Source: Spartobacteria bacterium
GTDB taxonomy: Bacteria; Verrucomicrobiota; Verrucomicrobiia; Chthoniobacterales; UBA10450
DNA length: 64,000 nucleotides
Direction of reading: 5' to 3'
NCBI GenBank assembly: GCA_003134765.1
Contig: PLCM01000018.1
Location: 161,465-225,464, forward strand
Positions 8,704 to 17,827 of the stretch are shown one piece after another. Made by a program: the position numbers and the translations under genes. Each line of letters begins with the position of its first letter. Position 1 is the stretch's first letter. The notes beneath the pieces are model-generated. The model was not told where the DNA came from. It was given only the letters and a program-made list of their open reading frames with translations, and searched no databases.

Positions 8704-9612
8704 ATGAAACGCCGCCCCGAAACGCTCGCCTACTTCTGCACGATCGCGCTGGCGCTTCTTTCTGTCGCGGCAAAAAAGCACCAATTCAAACCGGTCACTC
8801 CGATGGAGGTTCCGGATTCGATTTCCGAAGTCCGGAAGGCGGAGCCGGCCCCGCCGCCGCCGCCCGGTTCTGTTTCGAAGATCCCGCCTTCCACTCGCGC
8901 CGTTTCGGTCATGGTGATCGATGCGCATACCGGCGAAATTTTTTACGAAAAAAACGCCGACGCTCCGCGAGCCGCCGCCAGCACCCAAAAATTGCTGACG
9001 GCATTGATCGTGTCGGAGCGCGGTTACCTTGATCGGCCCGTGACGGTGCAGGCGGTGGACACGATGGCCGAACCGGTAAAATTGAATATCCGGCCCGGTG
9101 AAACGTACGCGCGGATCGATCTCCTGCGTGCCCTTCTGGTGAAAAGCCCGAACGACGTTGCGCGCTGTCTCGCGCGCGATGCCGCCGGCAGCGTCGAAGC
9201 TTTCGCCGAACTGATGAACCAAAAGGCGCGGGAGCTCGGGGCCACGCATTCGCATTTCGTGAACCCCAATGGCCTGCCCATACCGGGCCAATATTCTTCG
9301 GCGCGCGATTTGTCGATCATCGCGAAGGCCGCCTACGCGAACGGCACCATTCGTTCCATCGTTTGCCTGCCCAACCTTGTTTTTCGTTACGCGAACGGCC
9401 GGACCCGTGAGCTGGAGAACACGAACAAGGTTTTGAAGCGGCTCTCCTACTGCAATGGGATGAAGACCGGTTACACGGAGGCAGCCGGGCATTGCCTCAT
9501 CGCGAGCGGCACGCGGCCCGGACGCGACATCATTGTGGTCGTGCTGGGTGACAGCAAATCCGGCGTCTGGCAGGACGCGTCTGCGCTTCTTTCCTGGGGC
9601 CTCTGGATGTAG
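8704..9612 (+). CDS. D-alanyl-D-alanine carboxypeptidase, S11 family
   Basis: Periplasmic serine peptidase that trims the terminal D-Ala of peptidoglycan stem peptides. The protein has 302 residues and begins MKRRPE followed by a hydrophobic signal segment. A proline stretch (about 45-51) links to the catalytic domain. STQK in AASTQKLLTALI holds the nucleophile, SPN in LVKSPNDVARCLARDAAG is the second motif, and KTG in GMKTGYTEAAGHC the third. A GTG eleven codons upstream is possible, but the ATG puts the basic signal-peptide start first. It lacks the long C-terminal domain of E. coli PBP5. Confidence 0.9.
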   Translation: MKRRPETLAYFCTIALALLSVAAKKHQFKPVTPMEVPDSISEVRKAEPAPPPPPGSVSKIPPSTRAVSVMVIDAHTGEIFYEKNADAPRAAASTQKLLTALIVSERGYLDRPVTVQAVDTMAEPVKLNIRPGETYARIDLLRALLVKSPNDVARCLARDAAGSVEAFAELMNQKARELGATHSHFVNPNGLPIPGQYSSARDLSIIAKAAYANGTIRSIVCLPNLVFRYANGRTRELENTNKVLKRLSYCNGMKTGYTEAAGHCLIASGTRPGRDIIVVVLGDSKSGVWQDASALLSWGLWM

Positions 9613-9675
9613 TCCCGCGGCCGGGGGACGGTGTTGCCGCCTCAGACCGGCCTGGCTTCGAGGAAAGACGTCCGA

Positions 9676-9948
9676 CTAGGGACTGCCGGCAGCGTTCGCT
9701 CGCAGCAAGGGCGAAGGGACGAGCGCGGGATTGCGAACCGGGTCACGAGGTCCTTCAGCCGGGATGTCTTCGGGGCCTTCCGCCGGAGGCGCGGGTTCAT
9801 TCAGATTCGCAGAGCTGGAAGAGGTGTCGGTGCTGGCCAGGCGAGCGGAATTCATCTCGCGAAGGGTGGTGCGCTGGGTCGTCTTGGTGGTCTCGCAAGC
9901 GGCAAGGAGAGAGAGGGCGAGCAAACCGGCGGTAATTTTGGTGATCAT
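9676..9948 (-). CDS. Small putative lipoprotein
   Basis: A 90-residue protein with a lipoprotein signal: MITKITAGLLALSLLAAC, with Cys18 in the lipobox LLAAC. The mature part is Thr-, Ser- and Pro-rich with acidic stretches and no recognised domain, so function is unknown. It stands alone between two unrelated genes, with a plausible promoter about 50 bases upstream. The clean lipobox and upstream signals make a real gene likely despite its size. Confidence 0.65.
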   Translation of the reverse strand: MITKITAGLLALSLLAACETTKTTQRTTLREMNSARLASTDTSSSSANLNEPAPPAEGPEDIPAEGPRDPVRNPALVPSPLLRANAAGSP

Positions 9949-9998
9949 TTTGTTTGAATTCGGTAAGACTTAAGGCGGGATTCTCCCGACGGTCTTTA

Positions 9999-10028
9999 TA
10001 ATTACTATATTTCCTTCCGATTTGGCAA
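9999..10028 (-). promoter_or_regulatory. Candidate promoter of the small lipoprotein gene
   Basis: On the minus strand TTGCCA and TAATTA are separated by 18 bases in a locally AT-rich patch. A short hairpin (GTCGGGAG, then CCCGCC) follows in the presumed leader. The match to a sigma-70 promoter is partial and unsupported otherwise. Confidence 0.35.
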
Positions 10029-10069
10029 GAAGGATTTTTGCGAATCGCGACGCATTTTTGCGAAAGGGG

Positions 10070-10957
10070 CTATTTCCCGGGTGAATCCCAGGCGAATCGG
10101 CCTAAAATCGCCCCCAGTTTCTGCCTCGTTTCGGCCGGCCAAAGCTTCCGGTCAGTGACCAGGGCTGTGTCCAGGGCCCGGTGCTCCGGCCAGGTCGCCT
10201 CGGTGGGGATGCGAGGAATGGCTTCGACGAGGATTTTCTTCGCCGTATCGGCGTTGGCGATCAGGTGTTCGAAGACCGTCTGGGCTGAGACCGGTTCCTC
10301 TTCCACTTTCCAGCAATCGTAATCGGTGACCATCGCCAGCGTCGCGAGCGCGATCTCCGCTTCGCGGGCCAGTTTTGCTTCCGGCAGGTTCGTCATGCCG
10401 ATGACGTCGAAACCGTTGCGCCGATTCAGCTCGGACTCGGCCCGGGTGGAAAAGGCGGGCCCATCCATATTCACGTAGGTGCCGCCGTTGTGAATGGTAA
10501 CGCCGAGGGCGCGCCCCGATTCCGCGAGGATATTTCTCAGGTCCGCGGAGATCGGATCGGCGAAACCGACGTGCGCGGCGATTCCGTTGCCGAAGAACGT
10601 GTTGTTCGCGCGCTGGCTGGTGCGGTCGAAGAACTGAGAAGGGAGAACGATGTCGCGGGGCGCGTATTGTTCCTGCAAACTTCCGACGGCGGTGACGCAA
10701 ATGATCCAGCGCACGTTGAGCGAGCGCAGCGCGTAGATGTTCGCGCGGTGATTCAACTCATGGGGAAGCAAACGATGCCCCCGTCCATGGCGCGGAAGGA
10801 AATAGACCTGCCGGCCGTGCATCCGCCCGCTCACGAGGGCGTCGGACGGATCGCCAAACGGCGTTTCGACGCGTTGTTCGGTCGGATTCTCCACTCCCTC
10901 CATCTGGTAGAGGCCGCTTCCGCCGATGATGCCGATGGCCGGTGCGTTTTCAGTCAT
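10070..10957 (-). CDS. mtnP: S-methyl-5'-thioadenosine phosphorylase
   Basis: Phosphorolyses methylthioadenosine to adenine and methylthioribose-1-phosphate, recycling the by-product of SAM use; 295 residues. GIIGGSGLY (9-17) is the phosphate-binding loop, and PRHGRGHRLLPHELNHRANI (about 55-74) with NMDGPAFSTRAES (about 163-175) form the nucleoside site. GMTNLPEAKLAREAEIA and VTDYDCW are conserved family blocks. Purine nucleoside phosphorylases of the same fold cannot be fully excluded. It belongs functionally with metK and ahcY 32 kb away, and is divergent from miaB. Confidence 0.9.
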   Translation of the reverse strand: MTENAPAIGIIGGSGLYQMEGVENPTEQRVETPFGDPSDALVSGRMHGRQVYFLPRHGRGHRLLPHELNHRANIYALRSLNVRWIICVTAVGSLQEQYAPRDIVLPSQFFDRTSQRANNTFFGNGIAAHVGFADPISADLRNILAESGRALGVTIHNGGTYVNMDGPAFSTRAESELNRRNGFDVIGMTNLPEAKLAREAEIALATLAMVTDYDCWKVEEEPVSAQTVFEHLIANADTAKKILVEAIPRIPTEATWPEHRALDTALVTDRKLWPAETRQKLGAILGRFAWDSPGK

Positions 10958-11064
10958 TGCGCGCGATTAAATTGAAACCGCGAAGCGAGCGCAAGCTCCG
11001 GCTGCCGCACCCTTGCAACGGCGTTGGCGCGCCGGGGCGCTTTGTGTCAGAGTCCGCTCGCTTC

Positions 11065-12441
11065 ATGCCTAAATTTTTCATCAAGACCTACGGCTGCCAG
11101 ATGAACGAGCGCGACTCGGAGCAGGTCGCGCATTCGTTGCTGGAACGGGGCTACGAGCGCGCGGTCCGTGAGGCTGACGCCGACGTGGTGTTGCTCAATA
11201 CCTGTAGCGTCCGCGACATGGCGGAGCAAAAGGCGCTGGGCAAAATGGGCATGCTCGGAAAAATCGCGAAACGGCGCCCGGAAACGGTTTTCGGTTTTCT
11301 CGGTTGCATGGCCCAGGCGCGCGGAGATTCGCTTTTTGCCACCCTGCCCCATCTGGATCTCGTGGTCGGTACGCAAAAATTTCACCGCGTCGCGGACTAC
11401 GTCGAAGAGCTGCTCGAGAAAAAACGAACCCGCCGAATGGATGACCCGCGCTTTTCCATTTGCGACACCGATGAAGAAACCGGTTCGGCCGAAACGATCC
11501 GTGATCACGAGCTGAAGGAGCGGCAGGCGACCGCGTTTGTCTCGATCATGCAGGGCTGCAACATGCATTGCACCTTCTGTATTGTGCCCAGAACGCGGGG
11601 TCCTGAGCGGAGCCGATCGATCGCAGAAATCGTGCGCGAGGTCAGCGATCTCGTCGATCGTGGCGTAAAGGAAATCACGCTCCTGGGCCAAATCGTAAAC
11701 CTCTATGGCCGGCACGAGTTCGCCACGGCCGACGGCAAAAGTCCGTTCGTCCAGCTGCTCGAAGCCGTGCACTCCATCGAGGGCTTGGAACGTCTCCGCT
11801 TCACCTCCCCGCATCCGATCGGATTTCGCGGCGATTTGCTCCGGGCGTTAAGCGATCTGCCGAAACTGGCAGAACACGTTCATCTGCCGCTGCAATCCGG
11901 CTCGGACCGAATCCTGAAAGCCATGCATCGGCCTTATACCGCCGAGAAATATCGCTCGCTGGTGAAACGCATCCGCGCGACCCGCGAGCAAATCGCGATC
12001 ACCACCGACGTCATTGTCGGCTTTCCCGGCGAAGACCACGACGACTATCAACGGACCCGCGATCTCGTGGAGGAACTCCAATTCGACAACGCGTTCGTCT
12101 TCCGCTATTCGACCCGCCAGGAAACACCCGCCGCGGCGATGCCCCAGATCGATGAACGCGTAAAGGAGGAGCGCAATCAGGACCTCCTCGAAGTCGTCGA
12201 CGCCTCCGCGCAACGGATTAACGGGCGTTTGGTTGGACGGGATCTCGAGATTTTGTGTGAAGGGCCGAGTCGCACCAACAAGGCGCGTTCGATGGGACGC
12301 ACCCGAACCAACAAGATCGTCGTCTTCGAAGGCGAACCAAAATACACCGGCCGGCTTTTCGACGTTCGCATAGCCGAGGCCACCGGATTCAGCTTGTATG
12401 GGATGCCGGTCATGCAACCGTCCTCTCCGGTTTTCGCATGA
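11065..12441 (+). CDS. miaB: tRNA A37 methylthiotransferase MiaB
   Basis: Radical-SAM enzyme adding a methylthio group to N6-isopentenyladenosine-37 of tRNA; 458 residues. The N-terminal cluster cysteines are Cys11 (TYGCQMN), Cys47 (NTCSVRD) and Cys81 (LGCMAQ). The radical-SAM motif has Cys165, Cys169 and Cys172 (MQGCNMHCTFCIVPRTRGP). A C-terminal TRAM domain follows (from about 385). An upstream ATG would add 41 residues of unlikely sequence, so the ATG giving MPKFFIKTYGCQ was chosen. Its stop overlaps the next start by four bases. Confidence 0.95.
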   Translation: MPKFFIKTYGCQMNERDSEQVAHSLLERGYERAVREADADVVLLNTCSVRDMAEQKALGKMGMLGKIAKRRPETVFGFLGCMAQARGDSLFATLPHLDLVVGTQKFHRVADYVEELLEKKRTRRMDDPRFSICDTDEETGSAETIRDHELKERQATAFVSIMQGCNMHCTFCIVPRTRGPERSRSIAEIVREVSDLVDRGVKEITLLGQIVNLYGRHEFATADGKSPFVQLLEAVHSIEGLERLRFTSPHPIGFRGDLLRALSDLPKLAEHVHLPLQSGSDRILKAMHRPYTAEKYRSLVKRIRATREQIAITTDVIVGFPGEDHDDYQRTRDLVEELQFDNAFVFRYSTRQETPAAAMPQIDERVKEERNQDLLEVVDASAQRINGRLVGRDLEILCEGPSRTNKARSMGRTRTNKIVVFEGEPKYTGRLFDVRIAEATGFSLYGMPVMQPSSPVFA

Positions 12442-12989
12442 TCTATCATTTGTCGCTTCAAACCGCCGGATACCTGGCGGGCCTCTTTCTTTCGCTCTTT
12501 GGCCTCTGGGGCCTCGTCCGACCCGGGGCCTCCCAGACCGCTGCCCGCAGCCTACCCCGGTCGCGGGTCGCGGGTTTTGTCCTTTTGACGGTCGCGTTCT
12601 TCTGGAGCTTCTGGCTCCTGGCCACGATGGAGATGGGAGAATTTTCGGCCTTCCGAAAACCGCTGCTGTTCATCCTGCCCGTCGGCTTTCTGCTCGTCCT
12701 GCGGTTCGTGGACGAGTTTCTGGCCGCACGTGCCCTTGGCATTCTCTTCCTGCTCGCGGCCGAGCCGCTGCTGGATGCCGCCTTTTTCCGAAACGAATCC
12801 AGCCGGCTTTTCGTGACGGTTTTTGCTTACCTGCTCATCGTCGCCGGCTTGTTCTGGGTCACCATGCCCTATCTCTTGCGCGATCAGATTAATTGGAGCT
12901 CCCGCACGAACGGCCGCTGGCGCTTTACCCACGGGCTCGCGTTCCTCTACGGCGCCGCCCTTCTCGCCTGCGCCGTGACGCAGTATTGA
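12438..12989 (+). CDS. Integral membrane protein of unknown function
   Basis: A 183-residue hydrophobic protein with about five or six predicted transmembrane helices (near 8-27, 46-64, 73-88, 96-112, 124-145, 166-180). No family was recognised. The ATGA overlap with miaB indicates translational coupling, and the following glycosyltransferase starts 39 bases downstream, so the three may form one transcript. Nothing in the sequence ties it functionally to tRNA modification. Confidence 0.75.
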   Translation: MIYHLSLQTAGYLAGLFLSLFGLWGLVRPGASQTAARSLPRSRVAGFVLLTVAFFWSFWLLATMEMGEFSAFRKPLLFILPVGFLLVLRFVDEFLAARALGILFLLAAEPLLDAAFFRNESSRLFVTVFAYLLIVAGLFWVTMPYLLRDQINWSSRTNGRWRFTHGLAFLYGAALLACAVTQY

Positions 12990-13028
12990 TCCGGCTCTGG
13001 CCGCGATCGAACGACCGCGGCGGCTTCG

Positions 13029-13940
13029 ATGAACCGCATCCTGGTCATCCGCGGCGGCGCCATCGGCGACTTCGTTCTTACCCTCCCCACGATCAAACTG
13101 CTGCGCGATCGCTTCCCGGGAGCGCATCTGGAAATCCTCGGCTACAAACACATCGCCGCGCTCGCGGAAAAGCGTTTTTATGCGGACGCGGTTCGATCAA
13201 TCGAAGCGGCATCTCTCGCAAAATTCTTCGCGAGAGATCCGGAACTGCCGTCTGAGCTGGAGAATTACTTCGGCAGCTTCGATTTGATCCTGAGTTACCT
13301 CTACGATCCGGACCAAATCTTTGAAGCGAATCTAAGGAAGTGTGGCGACGGCGCATTCACTGCCGGGCCCTCCAAGCTCGACAACAGCGAACACGCGGCC
13401 TTTCAGTTGGCGCGTCCGCTCAAGACCCTCGGTCTTTCTTTGACTGATCCGGCTGCGCAGCTCTTTCCCACGGACGTCGACCGGAATGCCGTCAGGTTTC
13501 TGCTGGCAGATGGACCCGACAGAACCATCGCGCTCCATCCGGGCAGCGGCAGTGAGACAAAGAATTGGCCTCTTGAGAACTGGAGAGCGCTTGGCGACTC
13601 TCTCGTATCGAAAGGACACAATCTTTTGATTATCGCCGGCGAAGCGGATACGGATCGTTCGCGCTTGCTGAGAGAAACGTGGGTCGGCCACCCGGTTCAA
13701 TTCGCGGAAAATCTGCCGCTGCCCCAGCTCGCGGCCACGCTCGAAGGCAGTTTGTTCGTTGGCCACGACAGCGGAATTTCACACATCGCCGCTGCCGTCG
13801 GCGCGCACTGCCTGTTGCTTTTCGGCTGGACGGATCCCGCGATCTGGGCGCCGGCGAACGAGAAAGTGACCGTCCTTCGGGCGCCGGAAGGCAAAATGCG
13901 ATTGCTCCAGGTGGAAACCGTGATCGCGCGATTTGGCTAG
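13029..13940 (+). CDS. Glycosyltransferase family 9 (heptosyltransferase-like)
   Basis: Cytoplasmic GT-B enzyme related to the heptosyltransferases of lipopolysaccharide core assembly; 303 residues. RGGAIGDFVLTLPTIKLLRD (8-27) is the N-terminal acceptor-domain signature. HPGSGSETKNWPLENW (about 167-182) and GHDSGISHIAAAVG (about 239-252) form the nucleotide-sugar site. The actual sugar and acceptor are not inferable. It follows miaB and a membrane protein on the same strand and is closed by a family B repeat five bases after the stop. Confidence 0.88.
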   Translation: MNRILVIRGGAIGDFVLTLPTIKLLRDRFPGAHLEILGYKHIAALAEKRFYADAVRSIEAASLAKFFARDPELPSELENYFGSFDLILSYLYDPDQIFEANLRKCGDGAFTAGPSKLDNSEHAAFQLARPLKTLGLSLTDPAAQLFPTDVDRNAVRFLLADGPDRTIALHPGSGSETKNWPLENWRALGDSLVSKGHNLLIIAGEADTDRSRLLRETWVGHPVQFAENLPLPQLAATLEGSLFVGHDSGISHIAAAVGAHCLLLFGWTDPAIWAPANEKVTVLRAPEGKMRLLQVETVIARFG

Positions 13941-13944
13941 GCCT

Positions 13945-14101
13945 GTCATCCCGAGGCAGGCGAAGCACGCCAAGGGACCTCACAACTGTAAATGCTGGCT
14001 ATCGCCAAGCTTTGTGCGTCCGATGACGGAAAAGATCTTTGTTTCGCGAAAGCGGTTGAGCGCCCGCGAGGTCCCTCGCCGTCTGCGCGGCTCGGGATGA
14101 C
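13945..14101. repeat. Family B element, 157 bp
   Basis: Outer arms GTCATCCCGAGGCAGGCGAA and GTCTGCGCGGCTCGGGATGAC (ends only) flank an internal block running from CACAACTGTAAATGCTGGC to AAGCGGTTGAGCGCCCG. It is one of six copies in the window with nearly constant length. It separates the convergent GT9 and dnaN genes and may act as a terminator on either strand. Confidence 0.85.
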
Positions 14102-14124
14102 ATCCGCACAATAGCGGCTACCCC

Positions 14125-15222
14125 TTACGAACTGATGCGCATCGGCATCAGGACATAGAGGAACGGTGTCTGGATCTTGAGGACGCCGGGGCTCATTTCA
14201 TCGATCAGATCCAGAAAAACCTCGTCCTCGGTCAGCGCGCGCAGTGGCGCCATGAAAAATTCCGGGTTAAACGCGATCGAAAAATCCCGGCCTTTGTAAA
14301 CAACCGCCAGCGACTCCTTCGCTTCGCCGACTTCCGGCGTGTTCGCGGTGATATCGATGTTGTTCTTCGTGAAATTCAGTTTGATCGAGTTGGACTTGTC
14401 GCTTGCCAGTAACGACACGCGGCGGAGCGAATTGAGGAAAGTCTCGCGTTCGAGGGTGACGCGTTCCTTCGTTTCGGTGGGGATCACCTGCTTGTAGTTC
14501 GGATAATTCCCCTCGATCAATTTTGAAACCAGGAGCGTGTTGTTGAGCTCGAAGGCAATCTGGCCGCTGCCGACACTCATCTTTACTTCACCCTCGTCCG
14601 TCAGAAGCCGGCTCAACTCGGTGACGGCTTTCGTTGGGACGATGATGTCCGCTTCGTGGCTCCGCGGGAACTCGAGCTCGATGTCCACCATCGCGAGCCG
14701 CCGTCCATCCGTAGCCACCAGCGTCAACTTGTTTTCCTTCAGGCTGAAGAGGAGGCCGTTCAGCACGTAACGGGTTTCGTCCGTCGAGATCGCGTAGGAG
14801 GTCTTGCGCAATCCGTCGCGCAAATCCTTCTGCCGAATGGTCACGACCTTGGCGCTGTCGAACTTCGGCAAAGGCGGGAATTCTTCCTCGGGCAAACCGA
14901 GGATCTTGAAAAAGCTTTGCCCGCTCCGGATCGAGGCGGCGTTCTTGCCATCGACTTCGATGGAAACTTCACTCGAGGGCAGTTCGCGAATGATGGTGAA
15001 GAGCCGCCGCGCGGGCAAAGTTGTGGCGCCGTCCTTCTCGATATTCGCCTCGAACGCTCCCCGCACCCCGACGTCGAGATCGGTCGTCGTCAGATGGACT
15101 TCGCCGCCTTTCGCTTGGAGCAGAACGTTCGAGAGAATCGGAAGAGTCGTGCGGGTGCTGACGACGTTTTGCACCTGTTGCAAACCTTCGAGCAGCTTTT
15201 CTTTGGTGGCGCTGAATTTCAT
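14125..15222 (-). CDS. dnaN: DNA polymerase III sliding clamp (beta subunit)
   Basis: The 365-residue processivity clamp encircles DNA and binds polymerase III and other partners through its hydrophobic pocket. The start MKFSATKEKLLEGLQQVQNV is typical, three repeated clamp domains of about 120 residues follow, and the C-terminus ends in the conserved YVLMPMRIS, close to the MPMR(L) of other clamps. It lies 87 bases downstream of dnaA on the same strand, the classic dnaA-dnaN order. recF and gyrB do not follow. Confidence 0.97.
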   Translation of the reverse strand: MKFSATKEKLLEGLQQVQNVVSTRTTLPILSNVLLQAKGGEVHLTTTDLDVGVRGAFEANIEKDGATTLPARRLFTIIRELPSSEVSIEVDGKNAASIRSGQSFFKILGLPEEEFPPLPKFDSAKVVTIRQKDLRDGLRKTSYAISTDETRYVLNGLLFSLKENKLTLVATDGRRLAMVDIELEFPRSHEADIIVPTKAVTELSRLLTDEGEVKMSVGSGQIAFELNNTLLVSKLIEGNYPNYKQVIPTETKERVTLERETFLNSLRRVSLLASDKSNSIKLNFTKNNIDITANTPEVGEAKESLAVVYKGRDFSIAFNPEFFMAPLRALTEDEVFLDLIDEMSPGVLKIQTPFLYVLMPMRISS

Positions 15223-15309
15223 GTCGGAACGGAAAGCTAAGATGTAAGGCTTACGATTTTATTCGGCAACCGCAATCTCGTTTCCCGCGTGATACGAGTG
15301 CGGCTGCCC

Positions 15310-16677
15310 TTAACGCTGCAGCGCGCTGTCGATGAAAGAAATGGTCTGCCGAATGTTGTCCTGCTCCTGCATCCGTCTCTTCACCAATTTGCAGGCGTGG
15401 AGGACCGTGCCGTGATCGCGACCGCCAAAAGCGTCGCCAATTTCGTTGAGTGAAGCCTTGGTCAACTCACGCGCGAGATACATTGCAATCTGGCGCGGGA
15501 ACGCAATGTTCGCGGGGCGCCGCTTGCTCGTCATGTCCGCGAGGCGAACATCGAAGTGTTCCGCCACGCGCCGCTGAATTTGCTCGATCGTCACCGCGTG
15601 CCGCGCTTCTTCCTGGAGAATATCCTTGAGCAGATGCTCGACGACCTCGTTGGTGAGTTCCTTGCCGCTCAAGGAGGCGAACGACGCAACCCGCATGAGC
15701 GCTCCCTCGAGCCGCCGGACATTGGTGCGAATGCGATTGGCCAGGAATTCGAAAATCTCGTCACGCAACTTGATCTGAAGGGTGTGCGCCTTCTTCCGCA
15801 GGATCGCCATCCGCGTCTCCACGTCAGGTGGCTGAAGCTCGGCGGTCAAGCCCCATTCAAAGCGTGAAACCAGGCGATGCTCGAGGTTTGCGATCTCCGA
15901 CGGGGGCCGATCGCTCGAGAGCACGATCTGTTTATGGCCGTCGAAGAGCGTGTTGAAGGTATGGAAGAATTCTTCCTGCGACCGTTCCTTGCCGCCGAGG
16001 AACTGGATATCGTCAATCAGGAGGAGGTCGGCCTGGCGATAGCGCTTGCGGAATTTAACGAGGTTGTTGTGCTGGATCGCGTCGATGAATTCGTTGATGA
16101 AGACCTCGCTCGAGAGGTACATCACCTTGGCGCCCTTCTTGTTCATCCCGACGTACTGGCCGATCGCCTGCATCAGGTGCGTCTTACCGAGCCCGACGCC
16201 GCCGTAGATGAAGAGCGGATTGTAGGTGCGGGCCGGCGTCTTGGCGACGGCGAGACTGGCGGCGTGCGCGATCTCGTTGTTCGGGCCGACCACGAACGAT
16301 TCAAAATTGTTCCGTGGATTCAGGCCGAGTGAGTTGCTGGATTGCTTCACCTCCCGGGCCGTGTCGCGGGCGAATTCCCGGGTGGAAAGTTCCGCGGCCT
16401 CGTCCTCCTCTTTTTTAGACGCCCCATCGGAAGCCGTGGCGAAACTTACGGCGCGCGGCGAGCCAAAAGCGGTGACGATGGCGGCCTGCAAGGCAGCCAT
16501 GTGGTTACTCTCGATCCAAAACTGGTAGATATTGTTCGGAACGCGAAAGGTGAAGGATTCGTCGGTGGCGTGGACCAGCTTCACGGCCGAAAACCAGCGC
16601 TTGAAAGTGTCCGGGCTCACCTGCGGCTTGAGCGCTGCCGACAGTTTCTGCCATAGCTGGGAATGGTTCTCGTCCAT
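15310..16677 (-). CDS. dnaA: Chromosomal replication initiator DnaA
   Basis: AAA+ ATPase of 455 residues that opens the origin. Domain I (1-80, LWQKLSAALKPQVSPDTFKR) mediates protein contacts, and a short linker follows (about 81-120). The ATPase domain has Walker A GGVGLGKT at 159-166, Walker B LLLIDDIQF at 218-226 and an arginine-rich sensor helix near NVRRLEGAL. Domain IV carries the DNA-binding signature GGRDHGTVLHAC at 418-429. It heads the dnaA-dnaN pair. The gap behind it is the natural place to look for the origin. Confidence 0.98.
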   Translation of the reverse strand: MDENHSQLWQKLSAALKPQVSPDTFKRWFSAVKLVHATDESFTFRVPNNIYQFWIESNHMAALQAAIVTAFGSPRAVSFATASDGASKKEEDEAAELSTREFARDTAREVKQSSNSLGLNPRNNFESFVVGPNNEIAHAASLAVAKTPARTYNPLFIYGGVGLGKTHLMQAIGQYVGMNKKGAKVMYLSSEVFINEFIDAIQHNNLVKFRKRYRQADLLLIDDIQFLGGKERSQEEFFHTFNTLFDGHKQIVLSSDRPPSEIANLEHRLVSRFEWGLTAELQPPDVETRMAILRKKAHTLQIKLRDEIFEFLANRIRTNVRRLEGALMRVASFASLSGKELTNEVVEHLLKDILQEEARHAVTIEQIQRRVAEHFDVRLADMTSKRRPANIAFPRQIAMYLARELTKASLNEIGDAFGGRDHGTVLHACKLVKRRMQEQDNIRQTISFIDSALQR

Positions 16678-17270
16678 GCCGACTTGTTAACAGCGTTAAA
16701 CAACCCGCAATTCGCCCGGCAAGAGCGCAATTGGCGGATTGAGGAATTCTTGCGCCGCGTGGTTTCTCCTGAGATAGCGCGGCGACATTTGCGAAGGGAA
16801 CTGGGTTAAGGTCCGAAAATACGAGGGAAAAACGAGGGAAATTTCATTCCACGACATGGGCAGCGTGACCGAAGAGAAATCTTTGGGAAGAGTTTTGTTC
16901 GCTCTGGCGGGTGTTATAATCATTCTAGCTCTTCGTGATCTTGAAAATCTGTTAACATCTTATTAACAACAGGGTTCGTTGCTCCCTGCCAGCGGCTTGA
17001 GATTAGAAACCGCGGGCGGAGCCGACAAGAAAAAACCTGAATTTTATTTTCGTTCGCGAACCAAAAAAATCTTGACGAAAAATCCGGTTCAGAATTGTCG
17101 GGAGCACGCCAACGCGAACGAGTTGACCCGATCCTTTCGCACGCGCAACATTGCAGCGGATTCGTCCCCGTTGGCTCCAGCGCATCGCCGAAATGTCTCT
17201 TCATCGATCCGGAAAAATAGCGACCCCGGCAGTTGAAGGAGCGGCGGTTTGCCACCGCCGACCCGAAAAA
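16678..17270. other. Gene-free region upstream of dnaA; weak candidate for oriC
   Basis: About 590 bases without a convincing gene. The part near 16900-17090 is clearly more AT-rich than its surroundings. It holds TTATTAACA at 16960-16968, two mismatches from the DnaA box TTATCCACA, and the related GTTAACA-type words at 16685 and 16951. No perfect DnaA box was found on either strand. A 75-codon open frame at 16696-16923 has no recognisable product. The dnaA promoter must lie here. The last 30 bases belong to a family H repeat. Confidence 0.3.
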
Positions 17271-17295
17271 ATGGCGCTGGCAAACCGCCGCTTCC
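17238..17295. repeat. Paired inverted repeat, family H, spanning a start codon
   Basis: GGAGCGGCGGTTTGCC and GGCAAACCGCCGCTTCC are inverted copies separated by 25 bases. The ATG of the following gene lies in the loop, and the right arm is translated as the first residues of its signal peptide (ALANRRFP). Confidence 0.75.
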
Positions 17296-17810
17296 CGGCC
17301 TGGTGCGCCCTGCTCGCACTCATCTTCGCCTGGGTGCCTTCCGCGCCCGCGGTCGACGATATTCCGCCTCCCTTTGGTTTTCATTGGAACGATTCCATGA
17401 CAAAACTCGAGCAGGTCCTTGTCGGCGCGAAGGCGAAAATCGTCAGCCGCGAGCGAAAGGAGAAGCGCGAGGTCTGGACGGTGGAAGGCCTGGTGCAACC
17501 GGGGTTGCGGCGGACGCTCTTCATTTTCCGTGACGGTTTTCTCGTCGAGGTGGAGCTGCAGTACGAGTACCCGGATTGGACGATCGAGCGTTTTAACGAG
17601 CGCATGGGGGAAATCCGGCGGTACTTCGACGCCAAATTCGGCACCGGGAAGCTGGTCTCCCGGACGCGCGATACGGACTCGGACGTGGTCCAGACCCTGG
17701 TGGGTTACCAATGGATCGTCAGCGGCACGATGCTCGAGCTGTTTTATTTTTCCGCGCAACGAGACCAGCTCGTCTTTCGCAGCATCACCGTGACCTACAA
17801 AGCGATCTAG
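17271..17810 (+). CDS. Predicted secreted protein of unknown function
   Basis: A 179-residue protein whose start MALANRRFPAWCALLALIF continues to a typical signal-peptide end at SAPAVDD. The mature part (IPPPFGFHWNDSMTKLEQVL onward) resembles small periplasmic domains with alternating strands but was not assigned to a family. Codon use and open frame look genuine. An ATG 40 codons upstream would prepend sequence without a signal. The family H repeat provides the first coding bases. A family B repeat follows 17 bases after the stop. Confidence 0.65.
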   Translation: MALANRRFPAWCALLALIFAWVPSAPAVDDIPPPFGFHWNDSMTKLEQVLVGAKAKIVSRERKEKREVWTVEGLVQPGLRRTLFIFRDGFLVEVELQYEYPDWTIERFNERMGEIRRYFDAKFGTGKLVSRTRDTDSDVVQTLVGYQWIVSGTMLELFYFSAQRDQLVFRSITVTYKAI

Positions 17811-17827
17811 TTGCGGCGGGACGCGCT

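Noticed and set aside
16696..16923. A 75-codon open frame just upstream of dnaA
   Set aside because: No ribosome binding site or similarity to a known family such as L34; lies in a region more likely regulatory.
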